From Actinomyces radicidentis (GTDB lineage: Bacteria > Actinomycetota > Actinomycetes > Actinomycetales > Actinomycetaceae), in contig NZ_CP014228.1 of assembly GCF_001553565.1 (NCBI RefSeq), forward strand, positions 744,001 to 808,000: a stretch of 64,000 nt of DNA. Reading direction: 5' to 3'. A model generated the notes under the pieces. The model saw only the letters and a list, made by a program, of their open reading frames with translations. It did not search any database and was not told the origin of the DNA. The position numbers were made by a program, and so were the translations under genes. Positions 38,116-45,192 of this stretch are shown here, in pieces (the first letter of the stretch is position 1; each line of letters starts with the position of its first letter).

Positions 38116-38166
38116 GAGCACGAAGGAGCCCCACCGGATCGTCTCCGGTGAGACTCCCTCGTGCTC
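38116..38166. repeat. Interrupted inverted repeat between convergent genes
   Basis: The outer arms GAGCACGA/TCGTGCTC (38116-38123, 38159-38166) and inner arms CACCGG/CCGGTG (38132-38137, 38145-38150) are separated by an internal loop. It lies between the GNAT stop and the convergent HAD gene stop, so it is probably a bidirectional terminator. Confidence 0.72.
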
Positions 38167-38208
38167 GACGTGCTCAGCGGCGCGGCATCGCGGCTCGGGC
38201 CGGGGCGT

Positions 38209-38910
38209 TCAGCGCGAGGCCCACAGGAGCAGGTGCGGCGTGACCGAGGCCAGGTGCGGGACGACGACGAGCCCAGGGTCCGCCGGGAAGTGCTTGATCC
38301 CGCCGATCTGGATGACGTACAGGCCGTTGGAGCGGGCGGAGGCGGCGCCCGTCGCGGAGTCCTCGACGGCGACGCACTGCTCCGGCGGGAGCTCGAGGCG
38401 TCGCATCGCCTCCGCGTAGGGGGCGGGGGTCGGCTTGCCGGCCAGGCCGTCGTCACCGGTGACGAGGGCGACGAAGACGTCGCGCAGCTCGTGGGCGACC
38501 GCCTCGACGATGGGCCGCGGCGACTGGGTGACGATCGCCTGGGCGAGGCCCAGCTCGGCCATGGCGGAGGTGATCTCGCGGGCGCCGGGCAGGATCGGCG
38601 GGTGGGCCCGGACGGCGGCCTCGACGTCGGCGGCGATCCCGGCGAAGACCTCGGCGGTGGCCGGGTCCTCCGGGGAGGCGGTGGCGCCGGTGGCGGCGAT
38701 GAGCTCGCTCGTCCGGCGGATGGAGGCGCCCTTGATGCCGGTGATCTGCTCGGCGGTGACGGTGCCCCCGAGCGCCTCGCAGCGCCGCACGAAGGCCTCG
38801 TCCCAGAAGGGCTGGGAGTCCATGAGGGTGCCGTCCATGTCCCACAGGACGGCACGGACGACCTGGCCGGCCGGGGTCGGGCCGGTGGGCAGCTCGGGTG
38901 CCGTGCTCAC
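38209..38910 (-). CDS. HAD-superfamily hydrolase (beta-phosphoglucomutase/GPH-like)
   Basis: A 233-aa HAD phosphatase with a helical cap. Motif I is LWDMDGTLMDS (about residues 22-32), motif II is VTQSPRP, the motif III Lys is in AGKPTPAPYAEAM and motif IV is [17 protein letters not shown]. The pattern is that of sugar-phosphate phosphatases or mutases of the HAD IA subfamily; the substrate is unknown. The GTG start overlaps the TGA of the upstream small membrane protein gene (GTGA), so translation is coupled. It is the last gene of the HAD1-membrane protein-HAD operon. Confidence 0.9.
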   Translation of the reverse strand: MSTAPELPTGPTPAGQVVRAVLWDMDGTLMDSQPFWDEAFVRRCEALGGTVTAEQITGIKGASIRRTSELIAATGATASPEDPATAEVFAGIAADVEAAVRAHPPILPGAREITSAMAELGLAQAIVTQSPRPIVEAVAHELRDVFVALVTGDDGLAGKPTPAPYAEAMRRLELPPEQCVAVEDSATGAASARSNGLYVIQIGGIKHFPADPGLVVVPHLASVTPHLLLWASR

Positions 38911-39458
38911 TTGCCCTCGCCCCCGTGACGGCGGGCGGAGCGGGCCTGCTTCTTGGCGGCGCGGCGCTCGTTGCGGCTCCGCTGGTCCTCGGCCCAGGCG
39001 ACGCGGCCGGCGAGCCACTCGCGGGTCTGGGAGGTGAGCATCTTGTTGGACTCGAGGAGGCCGCCGGCGCGCAGGACCGTGAAGTCGAGGTACTCGGGGT
39101 CGCGGGTGCGCTTGTACTGCTCCTCCGCCTCGACGATCTCGGTGGCGGCGGCGGCCACCTGGCGCTCGACGGACTGCCGCACGAGGAGCAGGACGAGGGC
39201 GAGGACGAGGCAGACGACGCTCCCCCACCCCTTGGTGAGCGGGTAGAGGACGGCGGCGAGGACGGACAGGACCATCGCGGGTCCCATCATCCCGAAGGTG
39301 TAGCCCTCCGGCTTGTCGGTGTAGCCGTGGAACCACTGGTCGATCTTGGCGCGGCCGTCGGGGTCGCCGCCGCGGAACCACTCGCGGACGCGCTCGCCGG
39401 CGCCGGGGGCGGACCCGCGGGCGCCGTCGTCGGGGGTGTGCTCGGTACTGCGTGCCAT
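38907..39458 (-). CDS. Small two-TM membrane protein of unknown function
   Basis: A 183-aa protein: a hydrophilic N-terminus (1-55), two adjacent transmembrane segments (GPAMVLSVLAAVLYPL and WGSVVCLVLALVLLLV, about 59-93), then a charged, helical cytoplasmic tail ending in Lys/Arg-rich sequence. No family is recognised. The ATG overlaps the stop of the upstream HAD gene (TGATG) and its own stop overlaps the downstream HAD start, so all three are tightly coupled. Confidence 0.78.
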   Translation of the reverse strand: MARSTEHTPDDGARGSAPGAGERVREWFRGGDPDGRAKIDQWFHGYTDKPEGYTFGMMGPAMVLSVLAAVLYPLTKGWGSVVCLVLALVLLLVRQSVERQVAAAATEIVEAEEQYKRTRDPEYLDFTVLRAGGLLESNKMLTSQTREWLAGRVAWAEDQRSRNERRAAKKQARSARRHGGEGK

Positions 39459-40297
39459 CAGAGGTTCTCCGTGGTCGGGGTGGTGCGGGCCGGCGCCGGG
39501 GTGGCGGTGGCGCCGTCGAGGACGGCGTCGATGAGCTCGGCGATGGAGCCGACGGTGCGCTCGCAGGCGTCGACGACGTCGTCGGGCGACCAGGGCAGGG
39601 CGACGGCGTGGTCGGAGACCTCGTGCATGGGGATGTCGTTCCAGGAGTCGCCGATGGTCCAGGTCTCGATGGTCTCGCCGGCGCAGGGGCCGTCCTCGGC
39701 GGTGAGGCGGGCGACGAGGTCGAGGAGGCCGGAGCCCTTGGTGCAGCCGGTGGGGACGATGTCGAGGAACTCCTGGTTGCGGATGATCTCGACCTGGTCG
39801 CCCCAGCGGGCGGTGACGTCGGCGACGATGGCGTCGCGGACGTCGTCGTCGCGCACGCGCATGGGGACGCCGATGAAGCGGTGCCCGGGCATGTCGGTGA
39901 TCTCGAGGGTCTCGAAGACCTGGAGGATCGGGGAGACCTCGTTGTAGGTGTCGGAGACGACGTAGTCGGTCTCGATGGTGGTGGCGAAGACGGTGAGGCC
40001 GTCGTGGCCCTGGAGGGACTCGACGATGTCCCGGGCGAGGCCCTCGGGCAGGTGCCGGTCCGCGAGGACGCGGTAGTCGCCGTCGGTGAGGACGGCGCCG
40101 GTGAAGGTGATGGCGTAGTCGAAGTCGACGCCGGCGGGGACGAGGGTGTCACGGGTGGCGAAGACGGACTTGCCGGAGTCGATGGCCAGGAGGTTGCCGG
40201 CCTCGCGCCAGCGGCGCATCGCGTCCAGGTCCTGCTCGGAGACCCGGCGGTCGAAGAGGATCGTGCCGTCGAGGTCGGTGGCGAGGATCGCCGTCAT
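39458..40297 (-). CDS. Cof-type HAD phosphatase (paralogue 1)
   Basis: A 279-aa HAD IIB phosphatase with DLDGTILFD (motif I, residues 7-15), a TGAVLTDGDYRVL cap region and motif IV TIGDSWNDIPMHEVSDH. The GDSWND signature and the IRNQEFLDIVPTGCTKGSGL segment are shared with the genes at 43424-44236 and 44233-45105, so the three are paralogues. They flank the PTS genes, suggesting a sugar-phosphate substrate, which is inference. GGAAGGA precedes the ATG at 40297. It lies 127 bp downstream of PTS IID. Confidence 0.88.
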   Translation of the reverse strand: MTAILATDLDGTILFDRRVSEQDLDAMRRWREAGNLLAIDSGKSVFATRDTLVPAGVDFDYAITFTGAVLTDGDYRVLADRHLPEGLARDIVESLQGHDGLTVFATTIETDYVVSDTYNEVSPILQVFETLEITDMPGHRFIGVPMRVRDDDVRDAIVADVTARWGDQVEIIRNQEFLDIVPTGCTKGSGLLDLVARLTAEDGPCAGETIETWTIGDSWNDIPMHEVSDHAVALPWSPDDVVDACERTVGSIAELIDAVLDGATATPAPARTTPTTENL

Positions 40298-40424
40298 GCG
40301 GGTCCTTCCGTGAGGGGTGGGGCGGAGCCGGACGGCTCCAGGGTAGGAGGGCCGGCGCGGCGGTGGGGCCGCCGGGATCGCTCCCGACGACCCCACCGGG
40401 CACGGCGCTGTCAGGCGTGCTCGG

Positions 40425-41291
40425 TCACAGGCCGAGCCAGCCGGTCCAGGCGCCGAGGATGCCGATGACGAACATGCCGAGGATGATCCACAGCGGGTTC
40501 ACCTTCTTGTTGAGCAGCCACATGCACAGGAAGGTGAGTCCGAGGGCCGCGCAGGCGGGCAGCAGGTTGTCCAGGATGTTCTGGACGGTCGTGACGGTCT
40601 TGGTGCCGTCGTCGGCGGTCACCTCGGAGACGACGCCGGGGAACTTGATGTTCGTCCACTTCGCGACGAGGGAGCCCATGACGAACAGACCGGTGATCGA
40701 GGCGATCTGGGTGATGCGCTTGAGCTGGCCGCCACCGACCTCGGCAACCATGTCGGTGCCGCGCTCGTAGCCCCAGCGCAGGCCGTACCAGCGCATGAGG
40801 ATGCGGATGATGTTGATGCCGAAGAAGTAGATGATCGGGCCGAGCCAGGAGCCGGTCAGCGCGAGGGACGCGCCGAGGGCGCCGAGGACCGGGCGGGCGG
40901 TTCCCCAGAAGATCGGGTCGCCGACGCCGGCGAGCGGGCCCATGAGGCCGACCTTGACGGCCGTGATGGCGTCCTCGCCCATCTCGTCGCCCTTGGACTT
41001 CTTCTCCTCCATGGCGGCGGTGACGCCGAAGACGACGGAGGAGACCCACGGGTGGGTGTTGTAGAACTCGAGGTGGCGCTTGAGGGCGGCCGCCTGCTCG
41101 GTCTTGTCGTTCGGGTAGAACTTCTTGATCGCGGGCATGAGGGTGAGGCAGAAGCCGATCGCCTGCATGCGCTCGAAGTTGAAGGAGCCCAGGAGGAACG
41201 TGGAGCGCCAGTACATGCTCCGCAGGTCCTTCGTGGTGAGCATGCGCTCCGGGGCGGCCTCGGTGGCCTGAGTCTCAACTGCAGTGGACAT
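40425..41291 (-). CDS. PTS mannose/fructose/sorbose family IID component
   Basis: A 288-aa membrane subunit (ManZ/LevG type). LTTKDLRSMYWRSTFLLGSFNFERMQ at the N-terminus and the KVGLMGPLAGVGDPIFWGT motif are diagnostic. Hydrophobic segments are concentrated in the C-terminal two thirds. With IIC it forms the sugar channel. It is the last PTS gene of the IIA-IIB-IIC-IID operon, 21 bp after IIC. The start at 41291 has AGGAAG-type sequence upstream. Confidence 0.95.
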   Translation of the reverse strand: MSTAVETQATEAAPERMLTTKDLRSMYWRSTFLLGSFNFERMQAIGFCLTLMPAIKKFYPNDKTEQAAALKRHLEFYNTHPWVSSVVFGVTAAMEEKKSKGDEMGEDAITAVKVGLMGPLAGVGDPIFWGTARPVLGALGASLALTGSWLGPIIYFFGINIIRILMRWYGLRWGYERGTDMVAEVGGGQLKRITQIASITGLFVMGSLVAKWTNIKFPGVVSEVTADDGTKTVTTVQNILDNLLPACAALGLTFLCMWLLNKKVNPLWIILGMFVIGILGAWTGWLGL

Positions 41292-41312
41292 TGGTGTTCT
41301 TCCTTCCAGCGC

Positions 41313-42152
41313 TCAGTCGAGCTCGTCGTCGAGGTCGTCGTCCAGGTCGGAGCCGCCGCCTGCGGGGGCGCCCGCGTAGGCGACCACCTGCTTGGGCTGG
41401 AACTCCGGGTTGAGCTGGACGTAGATGAGGGCGAAGCAGACCGCCAGGATGCCCAGGGCGACCAGCGTGATGCCGGCGTTGAGGGTCGTCGCGAACTCTG
41501 CGACGACGAAGCCCATGAAGAAGAAGGGCAGCAGCTTGCGGGCCTTCATCATGTTGATGACCATGGCGTAACCGACGACGACGATGAAGCCACCGGCGAT
41601 CTGGAGGCCCTGCGTGATCGTGGTCGGGATGGCCTCGAGGGCGTTCCTCACGGAGTCGCCGGAGGCGAGGGCCGCGACGATGGCGGTCGGGACGGCGACG
41701 CGGAGGCCCTGGAGGCTCAGGGCGATGAAGTGCATCCAGGCGATGCCCCGGAAGTTCGCCTTCTCGGCGAAGGCGTCCGCCTGGTGCGCGAAGAACACGT
41801 TGATCGTGCGGACGAAGATGGTGAGGGCCTGGCCGGCGACGGCGAGCGGGACGGCCACGGCGATGGCCTCCTTGGTGCTCTGGCCGCCCGCGATCACGAT
41901 GACCGTGGAGACGGTGGAGGCGAGGGCGGCGTCGGGGGCCATGGCCGCGCCGACGTTCATCCAGCCCAGGGCCAGCAGCTCGAGGGAGCCGCCGATCATG
42001 ATGCCGGTGGTGGGGTCGCCCAGGGCCAGACCGGTGAGGGTGCAGGCCACGAGGGGGCGGTAGAACATGCGCTCGTCCAGGACCGAGTCGCAACCGGCGA
42101 GGAACGCTACGAGGGTCACGAGAATGATCTGGACCGCACTGATGTCATGCAT
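41313..42152 (-). CDS. PTS mannose/fructose/sorbose family IIC component
   Basis: A 279-aa permease (ManY/LevF type) with about eight hydrophobic segments. RPLVACTLTGLALGDPTTGIMIGGSLELLALGWMNVGAAMAPD is the family hallmark region. It ends in an unusual Asp-rich tail (SDLDDDLDDELD). It forms the transmembrane sugar path with IID. It is separated from IIB by 70 bp and co-directional. The substrate is probably fructose or mannose; the nearby levanase favours fructose. Confidence 0.95.
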   Translation of the reverse strand: MHDISAVQIILVTLVAFLAGCDSVLDERMFYRPLVACTLTGLALGDPTTGIMIGGSLELLALGWMNVGAAMAPDAALASTVSTVIVIAGGQSTKEAIAVAVPLAVAGQALTIFVRTINVFFAHQADAFAEKANFRGIAWMHFIALSLQGLRVAVPTAIVAALASGDSVRNALEAIPTTITQGLQIAGGFIVVVGYAMVINMMKARKLLPFFFMGFVVAEFATTLNAGITLVALGILAVCFALIYVQLNPEFQPKQVVAYAGAPAGGGSDLDDDLDDELD

Positions 42153-42222
42153 GGGAGTGCTTTCTTCTCAGTGTTTGTCGGGAGGAGGAGAGCGCCGGGG
42201 CGGATGCCGCGGCACCGACCGT

Positions 42223-42717
42223 TCAGGACAGGAAACCCTTGGACTTGAGGGCGCCCATGAGCTCGGCGGAGCTCGTGGACGGGACCTGCTGGATGTACTG
42301 CTTGATGCCGCGCTCGTTGATGGCCTTGAAGTCCTCCACGTCCTTGTCGGAGACGTAGACGGCCTGGGAGAGGGCCTTGGTGCCCTGCTTGAAGGTCATG
42401 CCGCCGACGTTGACGGAGTCGACCTTGATGCCGAGGTCGAGGAGGCGGAGGACGTCCGCGGGGGTCTCGACGACCATGATGGTGGACAGGTTGGCGTACT
42501 TGGGGTTGGCGTAGACGCGGGCGGCCTTCTCGATGCCGATCACGTTGACCTTGACCTTGCCGCCGCCGGTCTGGAGCATGAGGGTCTTCCGCAGCTCGTC
42601 GTTGGCGGCGCCGTCGGACACGGCGATGATGCGCTCGGCGCCGAGGGCGCCGGCCCAGTTGTTGGCGACCTGGCCGTGGACCAGGCGGGAGTCAATGCGC
42701 AGGAGCTTGATGTCCAT
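42223..42717 (-). CDS. PTS mannose/fructose/sorbose family IIB component
   Basis: A 164-aa cytoplasmic phosphotransfer protein (ManX IIB/LevE type). The phosphorylated His is His14 in RIDSRLVHGQVANNW. VSDGAANDELRKTLMLQ and VNVGGMTFKQG are characteristic. It passes phosphate from IIA to the incoming sugar. Its ATG overlaps the TGA of the IIA gene (TGATG), so translation is coupled. IIA and IIB are separate proteins here, as in the Bacillus lev operon. Confidence 0.95.
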   Translation of the reverse strand: MDIKLLRIDSRLVHGQVANNWAGALGAERIIAVSDGAANDELRKTLMLQTGGGKVKVNVIGIEKAARVYANPKYANLSTIMVVETPADVLRLLDLGIKVDSVNVGGMTFKQGTKALSQAVYVSDKDVEDFKAINERGIKQYIQQVPSTSSAELMGALKSKGFLS

Positions 42718-43157
42718 CAGAGCTCGTCTCCTTCGTCGTCGGAGTCATCGGTGGTGGTGGGGGTGAAGATCTCGGAGAGGACCTTGACGCCGTTGGCGCC
42801 GGAGGTCCTGGCGACCTCGACGAGCTCGGCGAGGTCCGCGCCGACCATGCGGCGGCCGAGGACCTCGATGAGCATCGGGAGGTTCACTCCGGTGACGACG
42901 TCGGCGTCGTCACGCTCCGCGGCGAAGCGCGCCGCGGCGTTGTAGGGGCTGCCTCCGAGGAGGTCCACGAGGAGGAGGTACTGGTCGCTGGGCGACCCCT
43001 CCACGGCGGCGGCGTACTTGGCGAGGAGGTCGTCCGGCCCCTCCGACTGCTCGAAGGTGACGGAGACGAGGTCCTCCTGGGGGCCGGCGATCATGGCCGA
43101 GGAGGCGACGAGCCCCTCCGCCAGACGGCCGTGGGCTGCGACGATCACAGCGACCAT
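42717..43157 (-). CDS. PTS mannose/fructose family IIA component
   Basis: A 146-aa IIA protein (ManX-IIA/LevD type). Phosphorylated His9 is in VIVAAHGRLAEGL, and LLLVDLLGGSPYNAAARF is the family motif. It ends in an acidic tail (TTTDDSDDEGDEL). It receives phosphate from HPr and heads the PTS operon. Upstream DNA holds GTTA/TAAC inverted repeats that may be regulator sites. Confidence 0.95.
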   Translation of the reverse strand: MVAVIVAAHGRLAEGLVASSAMIAGPQEDLVSVTFEQSEGPDDLLAKYAAAVEGSPSDQYLLLVDLLGGSPYNAAARFAAERDDADVVTGVNLPMLIEVLGRRMVGADLAELVEVARTSGANGVKVLSEIFTPTTTDDSDDEGDEL

Positions 43158-43214
43158 GTGTGCTCCTTTGCTGGTCGGTCCCGTGGGAGCGGGACCCGGT
43201 TGCGTGGTGTCGAC

Positions 43215-43269
43215 GTTAATCGTGTAACTTGTTGCAACGACCTACCTTGGTCCCGCATCGTTAAACGAT
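43215..43269 (-). promoter_or_regulatory. Palindromic operator candidates upstream of the PTS operon
   Basis: ATCGTT-A-AACGAT (43257-43269) is a perfect palindrome. CGTTAATCGTGTAACTTG (GTTA-N6-TAAC, 43215-43228) is a second dyad, and GTTGCAAC lies between. The CGTTAAT half-site also occurs before the levanase gene. This is an A/T-rich island in G/C-rich DNA. The rest of the gap to 43423 shows nothing else. Confidence 0.55.
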
Positions 43270-43423
43270 TGACGTCGCGCGAGTCACACAGTACACGGCA
43301 CGCGGCCCCACGTCACGCCCCGATTTCGACAGACGGACCGCGTGCGGACGCACGGACCCCCACGAGCACGACGCCGCCCGCCGCTGCGAGCGGCCGAGGC
43401 CCCACTCCGGGGCTGCTCCGGAC

Positions 43424-44236
43424 CTACTCCCCGGCGAGGAGCCGGTCGACGAGGACCGCGACGCTGGGCGTCGTCTGCCCTCCGGCGGCGTCGACGACGT
43501 CGGCCGGGGCCCCCTCCATGGCGCAGGGGCGGTCGACGACCTCGAACATGGGGACGTCGTTCCACGAGTCGCCCACGGCGGCGGTGAGCCCGAGCTCCGT
43601 GCCGCTCTCCTCGAGGAGCGCCTCGAGGACGCGCAGGGAGACGCCCTTGGTGCGGCCAGCGGCGATGACGTCGAAGAAGCCGTGGGAGCGGACCGTGTCG
43701 ATCCTCCCCTCCCCCATCGCGGCGACCTGAGCGGCGAGGGCGTCGGCGAGGTCGGGGTCGAGGACGCGGATCGGCATGTGGGTGACGTCCTCGGCGAGGA
43801 GGTCCTCGAGGCCGATCGGCTGGAAGTGGTCGTCGAGGCCCGCCTCCCCGGCGCCGGGCCGGCCGAGCACCTCCTGGAGCGTGTAGTCGCCCTCGAGGGT
43901 GGTGGCGTGGACGTCGCAGTCGTCGCGCCCCAGGAGGAACCGGGAGACGCGGTCGACCATGTCCGTGGGGACCGGGTGGGTGCGCAGGACGGTCCCGGCG
44001 CCGTCGAGGAGCGTGGTGCCGGAGGCGCAGACGACGTAGTCGGCCTCGACGGGGACGCCGGCGGCGGCGCTGGCGTCGGTGAGGGCGAGGCGCGCCAGGC
44101 TGACGGAGCGCCCGGTGGCGACGACGAGGAGGTTCCCGGCCTCGCGCCAGCGGATGACGGCCTCGGCGTCCTCGCGGGCGACGGTGCGGCGCTGGACGAG
44201 GGTGCCGTCGAGGTCGGTGGCGAGCAGGCGGGTCAC
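43424..44236 (-). CDS. Cof-type HAD phosphatase (paralogue 2)
   Basis: A 270-aa HAD IIB phosphatase: LLATDLDGTLVQRR (motif I), GRSVSLARLAL, a YVVCASGTTLLDGAG cap region and AAVGDSWNDVPMFEVVDRP (motif IV). It is homologous to the genes on either side of the PTS but more diverged. GTG at 44236 is chosen because it overlaps the stop of the upstream paralogue (GTGA) and family similarity starts there. It ends 266 bp before the PTS IIA start on the same strand. Confidence 0.88.
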   Translation of the reverse strand: MTRLLATDLDGTLVQRRTVAREDAEAVIRWREAGNLLVVATGRSVSLARLALTDASAAAGVPVEADYVVCASGTTLLDGAGTVLRTHPVPTDMVDRVSRFLLGRDDCDVHATTLEGDYTLQEVLGRPGAGEAGLDDHFQPIGLEDLLAEDVTHMPIRVLDPDLADALAAQVAAMGEGRIDTVRSHGFFDVIAAGRTKGVSLRVLEALLEESGTELGLTAAVGDSWNDVPMFEVVDRPCAMEGAPADVVDAAGGQTTPSVAVLVDRLLAGE

Positions 44237-45105
44237 GCGAGCTCCCCCGGGCGGGAGGGCCAGGTCATGACGCCGTCGTCGTCGCGCCACGAGTCGGCGT
44301 GGTCTGGGTCGGCCTCCGCGGCGAGGACCCAGTCGACGACGGCGGCGACGGACGGCGTCGTGACCTCGCAGACGTCGACGACGTCGGCGGGGGCGGAGGC
44401 CATGGCGATCGGGTGGTCGGCGACCTCGTGCATGGGGATGTCGTTCCAGGAGTCGCCCACGGTCCAGGTCTCGATGGACTCGCCCTCGTACGGGCCGCCG
44501 GGCGCGGTGAGCTCGGCGACGAGCTCGGTGAGGCCGAGCCCCTTGGAGACGCCGGCGGGGACGAGGTCGTAGAAGTCCTGGTTGCGGAAGCCGATGACGG
44601 CGCCGCCCCAGCGCTCCTCGACGTCGGTGCGGATCCTCTCGAAGAGGGGCCCGTCGGCGACCCGCACGGGCACGCCAATGACGGAGAGGCCCTCGACGTC
44701 GGCGGTGGTGCCGGGCGTGAAGATGGTGAGGAGCTCGGTGGAGGAGCCGATGGTGTCGTAGACCTGGTAGTCGGTGCCGAGCGTCGTCGTGAAGACGGTG
44801 ACGCCGGGGGCGCCGTCGACGATCTCGACGACGCCGGCGGGGACGCCGTCGGGCATGGCGGTGACGTGGAGGACCTCGTAGTCGCCGTCGGTGATGACGG
44901 CGCCCGAGTAGAGGAGGGCGTAGTCGAACTCGAGTCCGGAGGCGTCGAGGGCGGAGTGGAGGGCGTCGACGGAGCGGCCGGTGTTCATGACGAGGAGGTG
45001 GCCGGCCTCGCGCCAGCGGCGCATCGCGGCGAGGTCCGCCTCGCGCACGCGGCCGTCGAAGATGATGGTGCCGTCGAGGTCGGTGGACAGGATCTTGCGG
45101 TTCAC
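44233..45105 (-). CDS. Cof-type HAD phosphatase (paralogue 3)
   Basis: A 290-aa HAD IIB phosphatase: ILSTDLDGTIIFDGRV, YALLYSGAVITDGDYEVLH, IGFRNQDFYDLVPAGVSKGLGL and TVGDSWNDIPMHEVADHPIAM. It is closest to the paralogue at 39458-40297. It starts with GTG, 87 bp after the nadE stop, and overlaps the next HAD gene by 4 bp. The substrate is unknown; sugar phosphates are likely from family and context. Confidence 0.9.
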   Translation of the reverse strand: MNRKILSTDLDGTIIFDGRVREADLAAMRRWREAGHLLVMNTGRSVDALHSALDASGLEFDYALLYSGAVITDGDYEVLHVTAMPDGVPAGVVEIVDGAPGVTVFTTTLGTDYQVYDTIGSSTELLTIFTPGTTADVEGLSVIGVPVRVADGPLFERIRTDVEERWGGAVIGFRNQDFYDLVPAGVSKGLGLTELVAELTAPGGPYEGESIETWTVGDSWNDIPMHEVADHPIAMASAPADVVDVCEVTTPSVAAVVDWVLAAEADPDHADSWRDDDGVMTWPSRPGELA

Positions 45106-45192
45106 TTCAGCCCTTCGGTCCTTCGGTCGGTCGGCTCTGCGCTGCGGTCGTGGACGCCCGGTGGGCGCCCCCGCGGCGGCGCGCCCGCGTCC

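Noticed and set aside
43158-43423. Small gene between PTS IIA and the HAD paralogue
   Set aside because: The frames are short, cross the A/T-rich operator region, and lack starts with ribosome sites or coding bias.
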